Below are positions 26,585-37,212 of a stretch of DNA of 64,000 bases, in pieces; the first letter of the stretch is position 1, and each line of letters begins with the position of its first letter. The position numbers and the translations under genes are program-made. This DNA comes from Todiramphus chloris collaris (Eukaryota > Chordata > Aves > Coraciiformes > Alcedinidae): NCBI GenBank assembly GCA_025345505.1, contig JANVCC010000261.1, positions 2,266,514 through 2,330,513 of the forward strand, written 5' to 3'. The notes under the pieces were generated by a model. It saw nothing but the letters and a program-made list of their open reading frames with translations. It made no database searches and was not told where the DNA came from.

Positions 26585-27462
26585 ACAAAGCTCCTCCCTT
26601 TTAGAAAAATTCCCCATTCCAGAAAATCAATATAGTAGAGCTACTGCCTGTTCTCCCTTTCTCCACTCCCAGCAGCCTTATGTTAGTGTGAAGAATGAAA
26701 AAAAAAAAAAAGTCTGAACCTGTCTGTGTTCAGAAGCAGCAATCCCCAGTACTCAAAAGTTTCCAACCAGATTTTACTTCCAGATTATGACCAGTGAGAG
26801 ATCTGACTCTCAAACTGGCCCCAGGGCAATGTAACAATTATGCTCCACATCAGTTCTGAACAGCAATTTAAAATGAAAAGGCAGCCCTTGAGAGCTGTTC
26901 AGCTCTGCAAGTCAGCCAAGGTTTTTCCAGCTTGGGCTAGGTCAGAATGGTTCTGACTGTGATTTAAATGTTGTTAACACAGAAATGCTCTCCACGATGT
27001 CTGCCCGTGGCATTCAGTGGCCCTGAATTTCTGGCACTCTCCTTCTTTCCCTCAAAATTGTAGGGTTTTTATCTGATTAGCTATAAGTGATCTTGATAAC
27101 TACTTAGATCTAGTTATTTCTTGAATTCATTGCTTGGAGATCAAACATTACATCACAAGAACTTAATCCTGTTCCAAATGAAGCCAAGGACAAAACTCCC
27201 ATTGACTTCAGTGTGTGCTGGATAAGGCCATAAATCCTTGAAAAGCTTCGTGTCCAATTTTCAAATTAAAACATAATGAACTTAATAGTCACGGATTTAA
27301 AGGCTGTTACATTTCACATCTTGCATGAGATTCTACAGCAGGGTTACAAACACGTTTAAAACTTTGATGCTCTGAGAGAGAGTCATTTGCTGGGAGCTCC
27401 CATCATTATCTCTCAGGCCAGTACACAAAACACACAATGGAAGTGACACTGCCCTGCCTGCA

Positions 27463-27521
27463 AACAATGTCTTTGGAAAGCTTCAAACAATTTCTTTGTA
27501 AACAACTGATCAGGGTAATTA
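27463..27521. promoter_or_regulatory. SOX/forkhead/homeodomain motif cluster (enhancer candidate)
   Basis: Within 60 bp lie AACAATG (SOX, 27463-27469), a second AAACAATT, TGTAAACAA (forkhead consensus, 27497-27505) and TAATTA (homeodomain core, 27516-27521), with low CpG and no repeat. Such packing is typical of developmental enhancers. The function is inferred. Confidence 0.3.
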
Positions 27522-28277
27522 CATTTTCTAATCTGAAAGGGTGCCGTGGCTTTGTTTCAGGTAACACATGAATCATGCTAAAGGGCTTTCCTCTGCTAGG
27601 CTGGCTACCTTATCTAAGCAAGCTCTAGTCTAAGCGTGGAGCCCTAAGCCTGATGAAGTATTGTAGTAGCACTGCAGGACGTGGCTCCACCACCTGCCCC
27701 CAAAGGCTCCTCCAATCCACTGCTGCTGTTGGGCAGACAGCTTGCCAGGTAATTAGAAAACCTGAAGAAACAGTGGAGCTGTGCCTAATGCCTCATGATT
27801 CCAACTCATTCTCTCTCGGAGGTGAGGTGTCAGAAGGGACAACAACCTTGCTGCCTATCTGAACGATGCTGAGTCCAGGTGAGAGAGCTACAACTTTGCT
27901 CAGCAGAAGGCAAACATGGCCTTGATGACTTGGCGCTTGCTAATGAACATAAATGACCTAAAACACAACGAGCGCGTCTCCCGCCACCTTCAAGCCAACT
28001 CGCGATATAATAACGTGGCTGTCAAATCCTCTCCACTACATGGGATTGTGTTAACAAACTAGCCCAAGTTTCTTACACAAATCACGATTAAATACTTGCA
28101 GAAGATGCAGCTCAAGCTTTCTGGTTGGGTTGCTTTTGTTTTTAACTGAAGCTACAGTAGGAAAACTGTGGTATGACCTGCCCCTGCAGTATTCTTTTAT
28201 TCTTCAGTCTCTTGTTATAGATGCAATCTGTACAGTGCTTAATTTTTGTTATCATTGCCTTGGATATCTACCAGCTA

Positions 28278-28318
28278 TGATTGTCATGATTAAATCAGTA
28301 TTAACTTAATTACAAAGG
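28278..28318. promoter_or_regulatory. PBX/homeodomain motif cluster
   Basis: TGATTGTCA (28278-28286, PBX/MEIS-like) abuts the 11-bp inverted repeat TGATTAAATCA (28287-28297), and TTAATTACAAAGG follows at 28306-28318. It lies 120 bp from the pyrimidine tract. It looks like non-random, possibly conserved non-coding sequence. Confidence 0.25.
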
Positions 28319-28435
28319 GCTTTACTCAAGATAAACAGTAAAGAAGTGATCCAGAACAGTGAGAACTGCACTGCTGAGGATGTGTGGCAAAGGCCCTTCA
28401 GACGCTTTAATCTACCTTTCTTTTCCTCACATAAG

Positions 28436-28661
28436 TTTCTTTTCTTTTCTTTTCTTTTCTTTTCTTTTCTTTTCTTTTCTTTTCCCTTTCCTTTCCTTTC
28501 CTTTCCTTTCCTTTCCTTTCCTTTCCTTTCCTTTCCTTTCCTTTCCTTTCCTTCTTTCCTTTTCTCCTTTCCTTTTCTCCTTTCCTTTTCTCCTTTCCTT
28601 TTCTCCTTTCCTTTTCTCCTTTCCTTTTTTCCTTTCCTTTTTTCCTTTCCTTTCCTTTCTT
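28436..28661. repeat. 226-bp uninterrupted pyrimidine tract (TTTTC/TTTCC microsatellite plus 13-mer)
   Basis: There is not one purine on the plus strand from 28436 to 28661. The tract has layers: (TTTTC)n to about 28486, (TTTCC)n to about 28555, then a 13-bp unit TTTCCTTTTCTCC repeated about five times, then a T-rich version of it. Long homopurine-homopyrimidine tracts with mirror symmetry can form triplex (H-) DNA. The ORFs across it (Phe/Ser/Leu-rich, or Lys/Glu/Arg-rich on the other strand) are composition artefacts. Confidence 0.97.
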
Positions 28662-30314
28662 AAATCCAGATGTGTTGTTTTTCTCAAATCCCAGAAATCA
28701 GACCAGTCTGTCACCTCCAAGTCTGACCCTTGAAGGCAGCCCCATCCATGCCTTTGGCCATGATTTCCCTTTACTGCCATCAGCAGCTACATTTTTAATG
28801 AAAAATTACTCCAAAGTCGATGCCACTGGGGGTCTGCCATGAGTCAGCCACTGAGGGTTTCCCTGGTTTCCTCCTGACAGCACCATGAACAAAGGACATT
28901 GGGATTTGGCACACTTCCCACGCTCATCTCCTGCTCAAAGGTATTCCCACTCTGCAGGACAAACACACAGTCACTGAGGTGATCACGATGGAGGGAACCA
29001 TCTCACCTCTCTTCGCCTCTCTTATTTGACCTTGCAGAAGTTCAGTTAGGATTTAGACTCTGAATCTGTCCCAGCTGAATTCGACAGTAGAACTCTCCTG
29101 GATTTTAGTATGAATACCAGTCCTTTTCTAATTAGGATAGTAATCATATATTGCTGACACAACAGCTGATGATCTAGCCTTTTAAAAAGTCTTTTGAAGG
29201 AATCTCAAACATTTCCACACATACTTTCAGGGGAAAAATATCTTATGTATATTTGCTGCATGGCAACTATCCACAAGTCACATGTGAGCAGACAGCAAAG
29301 GGACATTTCAGCACTTGGAGTGAAAAGCTGAGGTTTTCACAAATCACACAAGATTTGCTTAAAAATTTAGGACCATGGTCTGTATATTCAACTGTTTGAT
29401 ACACAACCTGTGGCCAACCACTACCTGTTCTCCAGGGAGAAGCCTGGAAGAACTTCCAGCAGGTGTTTAAATGTCCTGTCCTTCCTCAAAGCCCTGCCTT
29501 CTCCATAGCCTCCATTAGCATGCTCCTGAATATTATCAACAGAAAAGGAGAGGTGGCATTCAGTACAAAATTCAGTCCTCTGTTTTATTTTCCTGCCAGT
29601 TGTGATAAGAGTACTTCCATATAATGAACGTCCCCCAATTTCTCATGCACATGTGTCCAGAAATTTCCCTTGTTTTCCAACAGCAGGAGAAAGAGTGGTT
29701 ATTACACCCTTTCCCACTTTCAAGAGCTGAAATAGGGTTCTGTTTATCACGCAGTTCCATGGGATGATACCAAAAAGGTCAGGGTGAACTAACCAATCCC
29801 TTATGGTGACAATTTCTCACATGCCAATCTCTTCTATGACATTCCTTGTATTTTTTCTAGTATTTCTTCTGTAGATATTCCCTAATTATGGAGTATTTTC
29901 TCCAAAAGCCTGCAAATAATTTAATTAGGGTTGTGTCCTTTCTCTTCATTAGTATTTTCTTCACTTTGGGCAGTGGGACAACCACTTGCACTCCTCTCTG
30001 CTGCCTTTTTGGCAGTATTTAACATACTTTGGTAGTATGTTCTAGTCAGAACTAACCTCACCTGTGAAGCACCAGACAAATCCCATTTGAGACTAACCCC
30101 TTGCAGGGTGATTAAAAAGCACAGAGATTCTGCGGTGCAGAGCTGTTAGAGAGCCAAAGCTACAGGATTCAGGCTAGTTTCTTGTTTGTGGGCTTCCAAA
30201 AGTCAGAAAGTTAAAGCTGGAAGACAGACACAGAGAAAAGACCTTCCTCTGGAGCAAGAGATGATGGATTTGCTGACATTGCATACACTGTACATCCTTT
30301 CTGCGTGAAAGAAA

Positions 30315-31043
30315 GGTCAACAGAAGAAATGCAAGGTCCTTCACCTTGGACAGAAGAAGCCCCCACAACAACGCAAGCTGGAGACCGACTGGGGAGGGAG
30401 CAGCCCTGCAGAGCAGGACCTGAGCTAGAGAAGTTGGTGGACATGAGTGAGCAGTGCGCCCTTGAGGCAGTGAAAGCTAAGCACATGCCAGGCTGCAGTA
30501 GCAAGAGAGCAGGCAGCAGCCTGGGGGGAAGGGGCTCTGCCACATTTGGAGTACTTGGTCATGCCTGCTCTGGGGTTTCCCAGTAAAAGGCACAAAGATG
30601 TAAGACCAAGTCCAGTGGAGGGCCACCAAGAATGTAGGGCATGACCTTCAAGGAGGGCTGAGGAAAGCAGGTTTGCCCAGCCTGAAGAAAAGGCTGGGGC
30701 TGAAGGGAGATCTGATGTGATCTTCAGCTGCTTAAAGGGGTCCTATGGGCAAAAGGGAGCCAGACACAATGAGAAGTGTGCATCCAAAGGACAAGAGGCA
30801 ACAGCCACAAGCTGTACCCAGGGAAATTCTCAGTAAGTGTAAGAAGAAAAAACCCCAAAATCAGGTAAGAGTGGTTAAAGGCAGCCAGAGAGGCTGGGGA
30901 AGCTCCACCCTCAGAAACTTTCAAAACTTGACAAGTCCATGAATAATCTCATCTGGTTTTTAAGTTAGCCCTGCCTGGAGCATGGGGTTGGACTGGATGA
31001 CCTCCAGGGGTCTTTTCCAATCTAAATTATTCTGTGATTCTAT
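30315..31043 (+). mobile_element. CR1 LINE fragment including the end of ORF2
   Basis: This is the longest CR1 copy here. It starts within the C-terminal part of the reverse-transcriptase ORF (GCAAGGTCCTTCACCTTGGA, then GAGCAGTGCGCCCTTGAGGC, TTTGGAGTACTTGGTCATGC, GTCCAGTGGAGGGCCACC) and runs through the 3' UTR (GACAAGAGGCAACAGCCACA, GGGTTGGACTGGATGACCTC) to ATTCTGTGATTCTAT. Several small indels and stops show it is dead. The short ORF at 30305-30586 is a remnant of ORF2. Confidence 0.92.
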
Positions 31044-32488
31044 AAATAAGGTAGAGGTTGCAAGGAAAAGGACTTAAATCAGATTCAGGAGTGGCAGGAG
31101 TCTTTCCTGTGTTGAGAGGAGGGAACAAGCCTGCAGGCTGTTGCTACAGCTGACCTCTTAAGGGCTGGATGATTGAAAATCTCTCCTGGATGCAGCGGAG
31201 CGTGTGTTCCTGGCACAGCACTTGCACTGAGCCATTCCCAAGTTTCTCTGAGCAGTGGCCTTATCTGGGTGGAGTGCTGTCAGTCAGACATTTTCTCCTC
31301 TAGTTTTGCCTCAGCCCTTGCCACTGCAGCGTGTCAAACCCAGCCTCTGAGAAGGACCCACCGCACTTCCACACTCCAAGAACAGTGGTGTCATTCTTGA
31401 CAGAATTTTAATTATTTTTTTAAAAGAATTTACCTTTTTTTGGGAAATAATTTGTACCTTTGATGACAGAAATGTGGCTCAGTTACAATGTACCAATGAC
31501 ACACAAATTCCTGTTTCTAAGGTGAATTAGATCACTGGTCAGCAAGAAGAAACAAATGGACTTGCACTAGAAATACTCTCCTCTGTTTTAGCTAAAAATT
31601 TTTCTACTCAAGATAAAGAGCCATACATTTAATTATTCAGATGACTACAGAAAGTAAAAGGCTGGAGTGACAACATTTTTCATGCTGGGTAATTAAACTG
31701 GTGGAATATATAGTCAGCCACTCACCCAACAAACACAACCCCCCTGACCTGTGTTGAAATCAAAACTGTTTACACTAATTAAAAAATATAAATAAATCAA
31801 AATTGAGTTTGACTTTCAGACTAGTCAGTTGGAGACAAAACTTTTTACCTGCTCAACAGACTAATAAAGTTCTTTTTTCCTTAGCAAAAAGTATGGGAGT
31901 TTGGATTTTCTTGCTGTAAGTAAGGACATGTAAACCAATGAGCAACCTTGCACATGCAAACAGTTCTAGTCATGTTCCTTCTCTTGGGATTAAGTTGTTC
32001 CTTGTTCATATTTCATAGGCTTGGAGACTATGAGAAGAGTGGCAAGAGTACCAAGAAAAGGCTCTGGCTAAAGTATTCCAATAGGTTCTTAGGATTGTGC
32101 ATATTTTGTGAACAGTCTGTCACTCCATTGTTTCAAGTCCCCAGATTGTCATGGTTTTTTATCTCTCTGTCATAGAAATGTCGTTTAGTGTTAAAGTCTC
32201 ACATTTCCTTATATTCAGAGTTTGACACTGATGTGCCAGAGTTAGTCATTTTTACTTATAGGAAAAAAGACAAGTTAAACATCTACACTACAAAAAAAAT
32301 GAGAGCAGGCTCGTGATGGGGAAGTCCATCATCCTGCCCCTCACTCAGTCCTTACTGGGTCGTTTTGCTCACGTGGAGCTCAAACTCCAAACACCCATCT
32401 TGTGCTTATGATGAGCCAGATCTCTTCCTAGGGCTGTACTATCACACCTGATCCGTGGGAAAGGAAGCCCAGCTCACATCACAGTGCA

Positions 32489-32550
32489 AGTGTGATCTGC
32501 CCTTCCCTTTAGCACACCAAGTGTGATCTGCCCTTCCCTTTAGCACACCA
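32489..32550. repeat. perfect 31-bp tandem duplication
   Basis: A 31-bp unit starting AGTGTGATCTGCCCTTCCCT and ending TTTAGCACACCA is present at 32489-32519 and again at 32520-32550 with no mismatch. No gene is associated. Confidence 0.95.
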
Positions 32551-32977
32551 GCGCTGAAACCCAGCCTGCACCCAGTGTGAATGTGGGCACGCACCACGTG
32601 GGTGGCTGATGAGCTGAATCTCATGTGGGTTCATGGCAACAGCCTTACCTGGCAGTGGAAATGGCCTCAAGCTGGTCAAAATGTCAAATATGATTATAAA
32701 ATATGTCCTTTGTTTGTCAGGCAGTCATTTAATGAACTTCATTAAAATCTTTTCTACTCGGTTTTGTTTTCAGCTTGATTTTGTGTTCAATTCCACAGTA
32801 GTCCTTACACCATTTTCTTATACTCAAGAACCTGTTCTCTGGAGTACATTAAGGTGAGCACTTTCAGCCAGAAAACTGTCTTCTTAATTTTCAAAGGGAC
32901 CCAAATCTTAGCGTTTTCTTGGTCTTTAAAATGTTAAAACTCAAAAAGACATGCTAAGGTTGAAAATTTTAAGACAT

Positions 32978-33207
32978 GGAAAGAAAGTTCCACCTCAACA
33001 CGAGGAAAAACTTCTTCCCTGTGAGAGTGCCAGAGCCTGTCCCAGGCTGCCCAGAGAGGCTGTGGAGTCTCCTTCTCTGGAGCCTTTCCAACCCCCCTGG
33101 ATCTGTTCCTGTGTGGGCTGCCCTGGGTGACCCTGCTGGGGCAGGGGGGTTGGACACGATGATCTCCAGAGGTCCCTTCCAACCCCACCATTCTATGATT
33201 CTATGAA
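32978..33207 (+). mobile_element. CR1 LINE fragment, short 3' copy
   Basis: Blocks TTCCACCTCAACACGAGGAA, CAGGCTGCCCAGAGAGGCTG, GGGTTGGACACGATGATCTC and GAGGTCCCTTCCAACCC end in ATTCTATGATTCTATGAAA. Its terminal repeat is better preserved than in the other copies, suggesting a younger insertion or a different subfamily. About 230 bp survive. Confidence 0.93.
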
Positions 33208-36200
33208 AAGACTGCTAATGTTAGCTCACGTGTGTCCAGCTGTTGCCTAAGCAGACTCCAGTGTCCAACAAATCACCCAGACTTTAGTGCCTGCTGCCAC
33301 ATCCCAGTCCTTTTGCCATGCACTGGAAACCTCCCAGTGGTTTCAACAGGAGCCAGTTTTAATGCAAAGTCGGCGAGCTTGGAAAAAAATAAAGCAAAAG
33401 TATTTTGAAGTCTTCATGTTAGAACAAAAAGCATCTTAGAGGCTCTATAACAAAAGTGAAAACCGAGGCTGGAAGTTAACTCCAGCTTCAGGCGTACTTC
33501 TAACCTTTACACCAGTATACTGACCAGTTTCTTTAAATACAATAGAAACTCTGCCACTTTGAAGATAAGCCCTCACAGTTAGCTTAAAACAATAATTCTG
33601 TACTTTCTTTCCTGTTTCTAGATTTATTTTAAGTATTAGTATAAAATGTCAGAGCCCGATAGCAGCCAGATCAGTTTGTATAAAAACTGACTGCCTGTTT
33701 GTAGTATATTACGGGCTATATTTGACACAGGAAAGCACTTAATCATGAATGCTATCAGCACACCACACCCATCTTTGTAAGTGCCTTATAAGCTAGATTT
33801 ATCACCGTGAACTGGGACTGGGGAGAGACAAGTCATAATGAATAATGCACAGCCCTTCTGCGGAGGGAGGGTTAAAGGTGTATTATCCTGCCAGGCTACA
33901 GCTCAGAAGCCGTGCTCGTATCTCTCCGTGGCACGGGTGCATCAGGATCAACTCTCTTTCTCTTTGGATTGATGTGCAGAGGACTATTTCCACTGGCTCA
34001 GATAAGCACGGTGCAGATAAAAGAAAGAAGAATCTGTTTCAAACGGATGATCACCCAGATTCTGCCATTTTAGGTATTTTATATCTCTTGGCTCACTGGA
34101 TTTGCACAGTAGAACTGATGGCCCTTCAAAAACTTTAGCAAAGATCACCAACCCCTTTGCCATGAGCTGTTTGATTTTATTTCATATGTCCTATTTTCTT
34201 ATCTTTATTCTAGCTTTGGAGCTCTAATACATCACTTTTTGGATGTTTGCACTTCGGAAATACCCAGAAAAATGCACACGCTACGTAGGGGACAGGACCT
34301 TCCCCCTTTTCTCTCTTGTCTCATGCAAGGAGTATTGCTCCCTGCTCCAGAGGCTGCCTCTGTAGCCAGCTCCTCCGTGCTTCTGTGCCTACCACTGCAC
34401 AGAAGCTTTTCCAAGCTCACCTATAGAGTCAGCAACGGAGAAGGAGCTGAGCCAGGGAGGTCAGAAAGCTTCAGCTGTTCCCCCAGCTGCCCTCTCCTGC
34501 CCCTCTTGTCTCTGCAGCTCCTGCCAGCAGCATTCCCCAGGGAAGGGAAGGATTTGGGTGGCTGTAGGGGATGCCTCTCCTCTGGGCAGCCTGAGACCCC
34601 ATGCCTGCTCCTTCCCTGCCCCCACCACGCTCTACACCAGCCAGCCCATGGGGGATGGAGGACACAGCAGTGCCACAGGAGGCCCACAGGGCTGGACCAG
34701 AGTTGCTCTTCTCCCCTTGGCAGAGCATGTCGAGAAACCAAACTCTTTGCAAGCAAAGGAAGCAAAAATGCTTCCCAGAAGTCAGTTTGCAAAAGCTGAC
34801 TACCTGACTGTGACTGCCACTCTGAGATACACTGGGGACATTCACTTTTTTGGCACGCAGTCACTACCGAACACATGGAACAAAGAGCCCCGTTACCTGT
34901 GCAGAATGTTTGTTCTCAGCAGCACACTTAGGACCCACGTTTTAAAATCTGAGCCCTTGTGTACTGTCATGATTAAGAGAGGAATTTTGGCTGGGTTTTA
35001 TTATATTAATTAAGCCTATCTCAATTACTTTTCCTTAGAAAGTAAGACAAAGCTTTTTACCCCTCATATCCTCACAACTTCAACAATACCTATTGGACTA
35101 GTGCTAAAGCCTCAAATGCTCTGTGAGTAAATGCATCCACAGGAGTCTTACTCATTTGTGAACCCCTTCAGCCTTCATGAAAACAGGGAAGCTACTGAAG
35201 AGTATGCTGGTGTATGTTCCAGCAGTTCAAGAGAAATGCTGAAATATTCATAAAAACATTCCTTAGGTAGAGCACTGGTTTGTCTCCAGTGAGAAAACAC
35301 CCGTGGAAACTGCAGTGGAGTTTCCAAGGATCAGTTCTGTACCTCATCTGCCAGGTGCCTCCTTCAGCAGACGGTGCCCAGGGTGCAGTGGTGAAGAGGT
35401 GACTCAGAGGGCACCGTGCCACCTACTGTGCTGAATCACCAGTGCTTCCTGGAGTGCCAGCTTGGGATGAGGTAATATGGCTGTAAACTAAATAAAGACA
35501 GAAACCACTGTATTGAATCCAAAGGGATACAGTACAGGGATAGATTTTGCATTTCAATAAATTATTTCACATTTGAGGACACGATTCTTTCCCCACCCAG
35601 CAGAGCAGACACCCATCAATTCAATGACTTCATTTTGGATGTTGTTAATAAATAATTTTTATTAAATTTGTACCCCTTAACACAATTATTCAACTGCACA
35701 GTGCTGTAACTGAAAGAATAATGGGTTTGGTACCCTTAGTAGTAAGTCTGAGCACTGAAAAAAAAGATGACACTAGGAAGCATGTCTTTTACCTCACCAC
35801 TCAGCCATTTTTTAGTCACAAATATCATTAGTGACCATACAATTGATTTACATTTTAAAAAATACAGATACATTGTCAGCTGAATCTGGCAACCAATCCT
35901 CTGGCCTGACAACTCATTCGTAGAGGTAATGACCTGCAGTGACCAGATCTAAGCTCAAAATAAGGTACAAGAAAGAAAAAACCCAAATCTATTAATGAGA
36001 TGCCATGAGACATTAAATTAGAAAAAGAGAAATCAGGATAAGGAAGATGCACAGAGTAATCAAGATCCCCAATCAGTACTCGTTGAAGTGGTAAAGATGA
36101 AATTTGCCATTAAACTAATGGCAAGTGAATAGACATCAAATTAAATGGCAAAAGTCTATTTGCTTCATGCAGGTAGCATTAGCAAGAAGGATTAATCAGT

Positions 36201-37120
36201 CCTAGCTCATTAAATTGCTGAGTCAACTCAGACACTGCTCACCCATGAGTTCCTAAACCTGCCATCCCTGCTGTGAGCTGCTGTGCGGGGCTTTGTGGCC
36301 ATATTGATGCTTACTGGTACTGCTGTGACCTACAATTAATGATAGAAACAGAAAATAAATGATTATGTTTAATAATCATTTCTAAGGCTGCAGAGATCGA
36401 TTAGTTCCTTTTCTGGTTTGGGCTTGTTTTTTTTTTTTTTTTTCTCTTTCTGATTACTTAGTGTATAACTCAAGGTGTGAAGCAATAGTGATGCCCTAGA
36501 AGAGGAAGAGAGAGCTTCCAGAAGACATTCTCTCGGGCACATGCACTGAGCCTGGCTCCAAAACCCACACATGAGCCAAAACCACATCTGCTACCTCAAC
36601 GCTGATGTTCTGCTGCCCTGCTTGGGGCAACAGGCTCTGGTTGGTGCCAACCCCAGGCTGTAACACACCAGTGTCAGCTGCCCCAGGGTCTATCCAAGGA
36701 CTTTGTTCCTTGTGTGAAGGTGACCAGCACACACAACAGGACTGCTGGCTCCTGTTGCTCTGGCACCCACACTTCTATTCAGCTAACCTTCTAAATCTCT
36801 TGCAGCAGCAGAGAGAGAAAAATCATGTATGCCTGACTATAAGAATTTTGAAAGTGGAAGTAGACCCTTATAAAGCCTCCCAACGTGCTTATCTCTCTTG
36901 TCCAGCACCATGATACGTGAATAAATAGTGCCTTACAGATCCAGCATAGGGTACCTAACACGGCCAGTACCCAGAACTGGCCACTCCAGCAGCCTGCAGG
37001 TATATAGCCAAGGAATTTAGTATTTGGCTGTCAGTGTGATATTAGCAATGGCAGAGATGGCTGCACTATGTCCTGTGCTTTTTGAGGAATGCTGACAGTG
37101 CCCAAATTGCAGAAATCAGA
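33208..37120. other. intergenic, no gene recognised
   Basis: 33.64-34.14 kb reads like conserved non-coding DNA (dense AATCATGAATG, TTTATCACCGTGAAC, ATAATGAATAATGCAC words). The 186-codon ORF at 34239-34799 is the longest in the window but has no domain and overlaps equally long minus-strand ORFs, which indicates composition rather than coding. A T17 run lies at 36427-36443. Confidence 0.5.
36216..36231. promoter_or_regulatory. AP-1/MARE-type site in an inverted repeat
   Basis: TGCTGAGTCA is an NF-E2/Maf-type half-extended AP-1 site; CTGAGTCAACTCAG (36218-36231) is an inverted repeat around it. Motif evidence only. Confidence 0.25.
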
Positions 37121-37212
37121 ACCATAAAATCATTTATGTCAGAAAATCCCCTTAAGATCATCGAGTTGAACCATTAACCCAACTCTCCTGTCCACCACCA
37201 CATCCTTCCCAG
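37121..37212 (-). mobile_element. CR1 LINE remnant, ~90 bp
   Basis: The plus strand reads like the reverse complement of a CR1 end: ATAAAATCATTTATGTCAG, AGATCATCGAGTTGAACC, then ATTAACCCAACTCTCCTG and CCACCACCACATCC. The copy is diverged and short, and lies next to a T-rich stretch. Confidence 0.75.

Larger units (their letters stand above)
17387..27462. other. intergenic, no gene recognised
   Basis: Outside the separately listed TATA box, CRE and palindrome, nothing is supported. 19.4-21.1 kb has an unusual abundance of GGTTAG/CCTAA-like words and short imperfect repeats (GAAGACAAAGCTAAA and GAAGACTAAGCTAAA at about 20.07-20.12 kb), possibly a decayed element. A (C)8TT(G)5 hairpin-like run is at 25756-25770. 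Confidence 0.5.

Noticed and set aside
28346-28780. ORFs rich in Phe/Ser/Leu (plus) or Lys/Glu/Arg (minus)
   Set aside because: They are direct translations of the pyrimidine/purine microsatellite.
28823-28836. CCACTGGGGGTCTG as a CTCF motif
   Set aside because: Three mismatches in the core, including the central A and the GGC block.
34239-34799. 186-codon ORF, the longest in the window
   Set aside because: No domain, signal peptide or splice context; minus-strand ORFs of 124-151 codons overlap it, pointing to GC-rich composition with few stops.
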